From Nitrospirota bacterium (GTDB lineage: Bacteria > Nitrospirota > UBA9217): a DNA stretch of 43,027 nucleotides. How positions within the stretch are numbered: the stretch's first letter is position 1; every line of letters starts with the position of its first letter. A program made the position numbers and the translations under genes. Positions 40,944 to 43,027 of the stretch are shown here, one piece after another. Location of the stretch: NCBI GenBank assembly GCA_020052615.1, contig JAGVOT010000038.1, forward strand, positions 1 to 43,027. Direction: 5' to 3'. The notes below the pieces were generated by a model. That model did not search any database. It had not been told where the DNA came from and saw nothing but the letters and a program-made list of their open reading frames with translations.

Positions 40944-42331
40944 GGTAATGCCTCCTTTTTCTGTGTGTGAAGCCCGCGCAGGAATATTTCATCCGTTGAG
41001 AGCATTGCATAGTCTTTTGCATTCACCTTTGCGATCCCAGAACCCTTCCTGACGGTCCATACCAGGAGCCCGATGAGAACAGCCGTGTAGGCCAGAGCAA
41101 AAGCGTACTGGACGTAGGGATTGTCCGGCAAGAGCTCCAGCATATTTTTTTCCTTCATAAAACCCCGTGAGAAGAAGATCTCATCGATCTGGTCCTTGTA
41201 GAGAGAGTAAGGAAGATATCCCAGCATGAATCCGGGGAGCGCAGCAAGACCTGTCAGATAGGACATCCCGAGCCGGGCGTAGGTCCGGATCTCGCAACCC
41301 AGCATCATGACGCTGCCGATGCCCAGCATCGGACCTCCTATGAGATGGCCCAAATGGAACCCGAACTTATATCTGCCCGCCTCCACCACGACCGGCACGT
41401 CCCAGCCCAGCACGATCCAGGTGAACAGGATCGTCAGATTGAACATCAATACCGCCACGAGCAGACCGGCAAAAGGCATCATCCCCGTGAACATGGTCTG
41501 GGTGATCTTGGCTACTTTCATTGCATCAAAATGCTTCGGTTTCATGAGAAGAGACTTTGGCGACATGACCGCGCACTCTGTCCCGAAACCGGATTTAGCG
41601 ATGCCGAATCCTACGAGAAAACCGACCAGTCCCTTCAGAAGGATCTCCGTCCACGCCATCCCGCCGATGCTGTTTGGCGAAGTCCCCTGGAGCGCGGTCC
41701 ATCCTGCCGAGACAATGACCAGAAGGAAGAACGCGGTCAGAACAAGCCTGACCGGATCTCTATACGGCTTGTGCTGAGGGTCGTAGCACAGCGTTTCGGT
41801 CTGGTATTCCAGCTCAACGCATTTCTGGACCGTTGCCTTTACCTCGTGGTGCTTCATGAACCCGCCGGCATTCAGCTTCGCCATGAGCAGGAACGCAAGG
41901 TAGGCAAAAGGAATGCTCACGATCGCCACAACAAGCGAGGTAAGGCTCATTGCCGGAATGCCGCCCAGATAGTGCCACGCCGTGCAGCCCTGGGCAAGCC
42001 GCGTTCCGAAACCGAAGATCATGGCGCCGACAAAGGCTAGGATGGCCACCCGGGGAGGATACTTTACCCAGGTCTTGCGTTCGCGCTCAATGAGCGTGAC
42101 CAGACACCCGCCTGCGATCATCCCGATCAGGACCCAGTGGATGTCGGCGCTGTAGGTTCTCGTGATGAAATCGGTATGCGTGATATTTGCCTCAAGGGTG
42201 CCGAACATCTTCGCCAGCCCGGTTGTGATAGGGATCGGCGTCTCGTACTTGAGAAAGTACAGGACCTCGGCGAGACCCACAAGGAACCCGCCCCAGATAA
42301 ACGACCAGGGCCGTGTAAGGATGGAAGGCAT
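40940..42331 (-). CDS. YeeE/YedE family transporter (sulfur transport)
   Basis: Encodes 463 aa with about ten membrane segments. The family's conserved cysteines are present: RLAQGCTAWHYLGG, GFGTECAVMSPKS and MMLGCEIRTYARLG. In the thiosulfate channel TsuA/YeeE, such cysteines pass the sulfur compound through the membrane. The upstream gene encodes a periplasmic rhodanese, so uptake of thiosulfate or another sulfane-sulfur (or selenium) compound is plausible. The next gene overlaps by 4 nt. Confidence 0.92.
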   Translation of the reverse strand: MPSILTRPWSFIWGGFLVGLAEVLYFLKYETPIPITTGLAKMFGTLEANITHTDFITRTYSADIHWVLIGMIAGGCLVTLIERERKTWVKYPPRVAILAFVGAMIFGFGTRLAQGCTAWHYLGGIPAMSLTSLVVAIVSIPFAYLAFLLMAKLNAGGFMKHHEVKATVQKCVELEYQTETLCYDPQHKPYRDPVRLVLTAFFLLVIVSAGWTALQGTSPNSIGGMAWTEILLKGLVGFLVGFGIAKSGFGTECAVMSPKSLLMKPKHFDAMKVAKITQTMFTGMMPFAGLLVAVLMFNLTILFTWIVLGWDVPVVVEAGRYKFGFHLGHLIGGPMLGIGSVMMLGCEIRTYARLGMSYLTGLAALPGFMLGYLPYSLYKDQIDEIFFSRGFMKEKNMLELLPDNPYVQYAFALAYTAVLIGLLVWTVRKGSGIAKVNAKDYAMLSTDEIFLRGLHTQKKEALP

Positions 42332-42334
42332 CGA

Positions 42335-42856
42335 TCATTCCTCCGCAGGCGTGACGGTTTCCGATTTAACGGGGTAGTTCCTGGTTGCTGCTTTATCCAT
42401 GACCGACTTCATCTGCTGAGCGCCCTGGGAATCCTTTATCCATGATGCATAGCCGAGCGTCAGCGTGGCTGCGTCATAGCCCAGGACCCGCAGAGGCACG
42501 ACCGGCAGGTTCTGCAGTTGACCGGTATTGCACACAAGTACGATCTTTTTGTCCTTCGGCAGCTTCGCAAGGTTCTCCGGAACGAGGATCTTGCTGTAAG
42601 GAATATGGATGGCGCCGGGGACATGCCCCAACTTGAACGAGGTCTCGCCCGGCCGCACATCGACGACAATGAAATCGGTTTTGCCGGTCTTGATCCACAT
42701 GGAGAGTTCTTGTGCGCTTACCCACCAATGGCCATCTTCCGGCCCCTTGTTCAATACGTCATTCAGCCTTTTTGCAAGATCATCCTGTGCGAACACCGGT
42801 GCGACCAGAAACAGAGCAACCATCGACACAACCATGAACACCATGACCTTTTTCAT
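42335..42856 (-). CDS. Periplasmic rhodanese-like sulfurtransferase
   Basis: Encodes 173 aa from ATG 42856 with GGGAGG upstream (ATG 42895 is in frame but lacks a site). Signal peptide to about VFAQDD (residue 24). A single rhodanese domain has FIVVDVRPGETSFKLGHVPGAIHIPY and the active-site loop VLVCNTGQ with the catalytic Cys. It could deliver or receive sulfane sulfur for the YeeE transporter whose gene starts 3 nt after its stop. Confidence 0.9.
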   Translation of the reverse strand: MKKVMVFMVVSMVALFLVAPVFAQDDLAKRLNDVLNKGPEDGHWWVSAQELSMWIKTGKTDFIVVDVRPGETSFKLGHVPGAIHIPYSKILVPENLAKLPKDKKIVLVCNTGQLQNLPVVPLRVLGYDAATLTLGYASWIKDSQGAQQMKSVMDKAATRNYPVKSETVTPAEE

Positions 42857-42924
42857 TTCTTTCCTCCCCCTCTTGCTGGTTAAAGTTTTTCTCATTCAGG
42901 GTCACGACCCTGATGATGCTATTC

Positions 42925-43027
42925 TCAGCCGATCCCGAGCCTGAAATCCTTCACGTCCTTCACCACAGCCTTGAGCTTTACGCTGTTGTTGTCCGCGATC
43001 TCCTGCCACGTCTTGCCCGCTTTCTTC
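42925..43027 (-). CDS. Unidentified protein, C-terminal 33 residues
   Basis: A frame open to the window edge, ending at TGA 42925-42927. The visible peptide includes GKTWQEIADNNSVKLKAVV and ends in FRLGIG. It lies 68 nt upstream of the rhodanese gene on the same strand and may begin the operon. Not recognised. Confidence 0.55.
   Translation of the reverse strand, partial: KKAGKTWQEIADNNSVKLKAVVKDVKDFRLGIG

Overview
The window reads as a chromosome segment of a Gram-negative bacterium. It encodes an Mla lipid-transport system, LPS heptose activation (rfaE2), outer-membrane barrels and periplasmic cytochromes. The gene content (rpsR-DUF2232, tandem DUF507 genes, HEAT/HD-GYP signalling proteins, short-type glucan phosphorylase) resembles Nitrospirota or Desulfobacterota/Desulfuromonadota. 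That placement is inference from gene families; no rRNA or phylogeny is available. Most of the window looks GC-rich, with AT-richer patches in the intergenic repeats, around 13.0-13.3 kb, 19.9-20.5 kb and 36.2-38.5 kb.

Layout. (1) 1-2.1 kb: 3' end of rpsR, a terminator, a DUF2232 membrane protein, a dispersed repeat and two DUF507 genes. (2) 2.1-12.4 kb, + strand: GAF/GGDEF diguanylate cyclase; ECF sigma, zinc anti-sigma and Spy-like periplasmic protein; YkgJ-type Cys-cluster protein; NUDIX hydrolase; glucan phosphorylase; hybrid histidine kinase overlapping an HD-GYP response regulator. (3) 12.4-20.4 kb: rfaE2, a four-helix-bundle gene inside inverted arms, minimal zinc metallopeptidase, PilZ protein, enolase, phosphohexomutase, phosphoesterase, hisS and a small P-loop protein. 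(4) 20.5-25.9 kb, minus strand: GAF-PP2C phosphatase, anti-sigma-type kinase and STAS protein (partner switching), followed on the same strand by mlaE, mlaF and mlaD. (5) 26.0-31.5 kb, minus strand: a HEAT protein split by one in-frame TGA, an HD-GYP protein sharing its N-terminal domain, an M48 protease and a YHYH-like protein. (6) 31.6-38.4 kb: an intact tRNA-Ala(GGC) and, 6.7 kb away, a split direct copy of its 3' half. Between them lie a Fur-controlled Feo operon (barrel, two FeoA, FeoB, c-type cytochrome, FeoB-associated Cys protein), fur and a frameshifted replication-initiator-like gene. This looks like an integrated iron-uptake island. (7) 38.9-43.0 kb, minus strand: overlapping genes for rhodanese, YeeE/YedE transporter, LolA-like protein and an outer-membrane barrel.

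The most unusual signal is a set of intergenic repeats built from degenerate 7-9-nt words. Many are arranged as inverted pairs, and their arms begin at, or overlap, stop codons of host genes. One pair encloses an intact four-helix-bundle (S23/IVP-like) gene; a second pair, made of a different word, encloses the truncated 5' end of another. A third pair, with the same word as the first, is empty. This suggests a family of small mobile cassettes centred on four-helix-bundle proteins.
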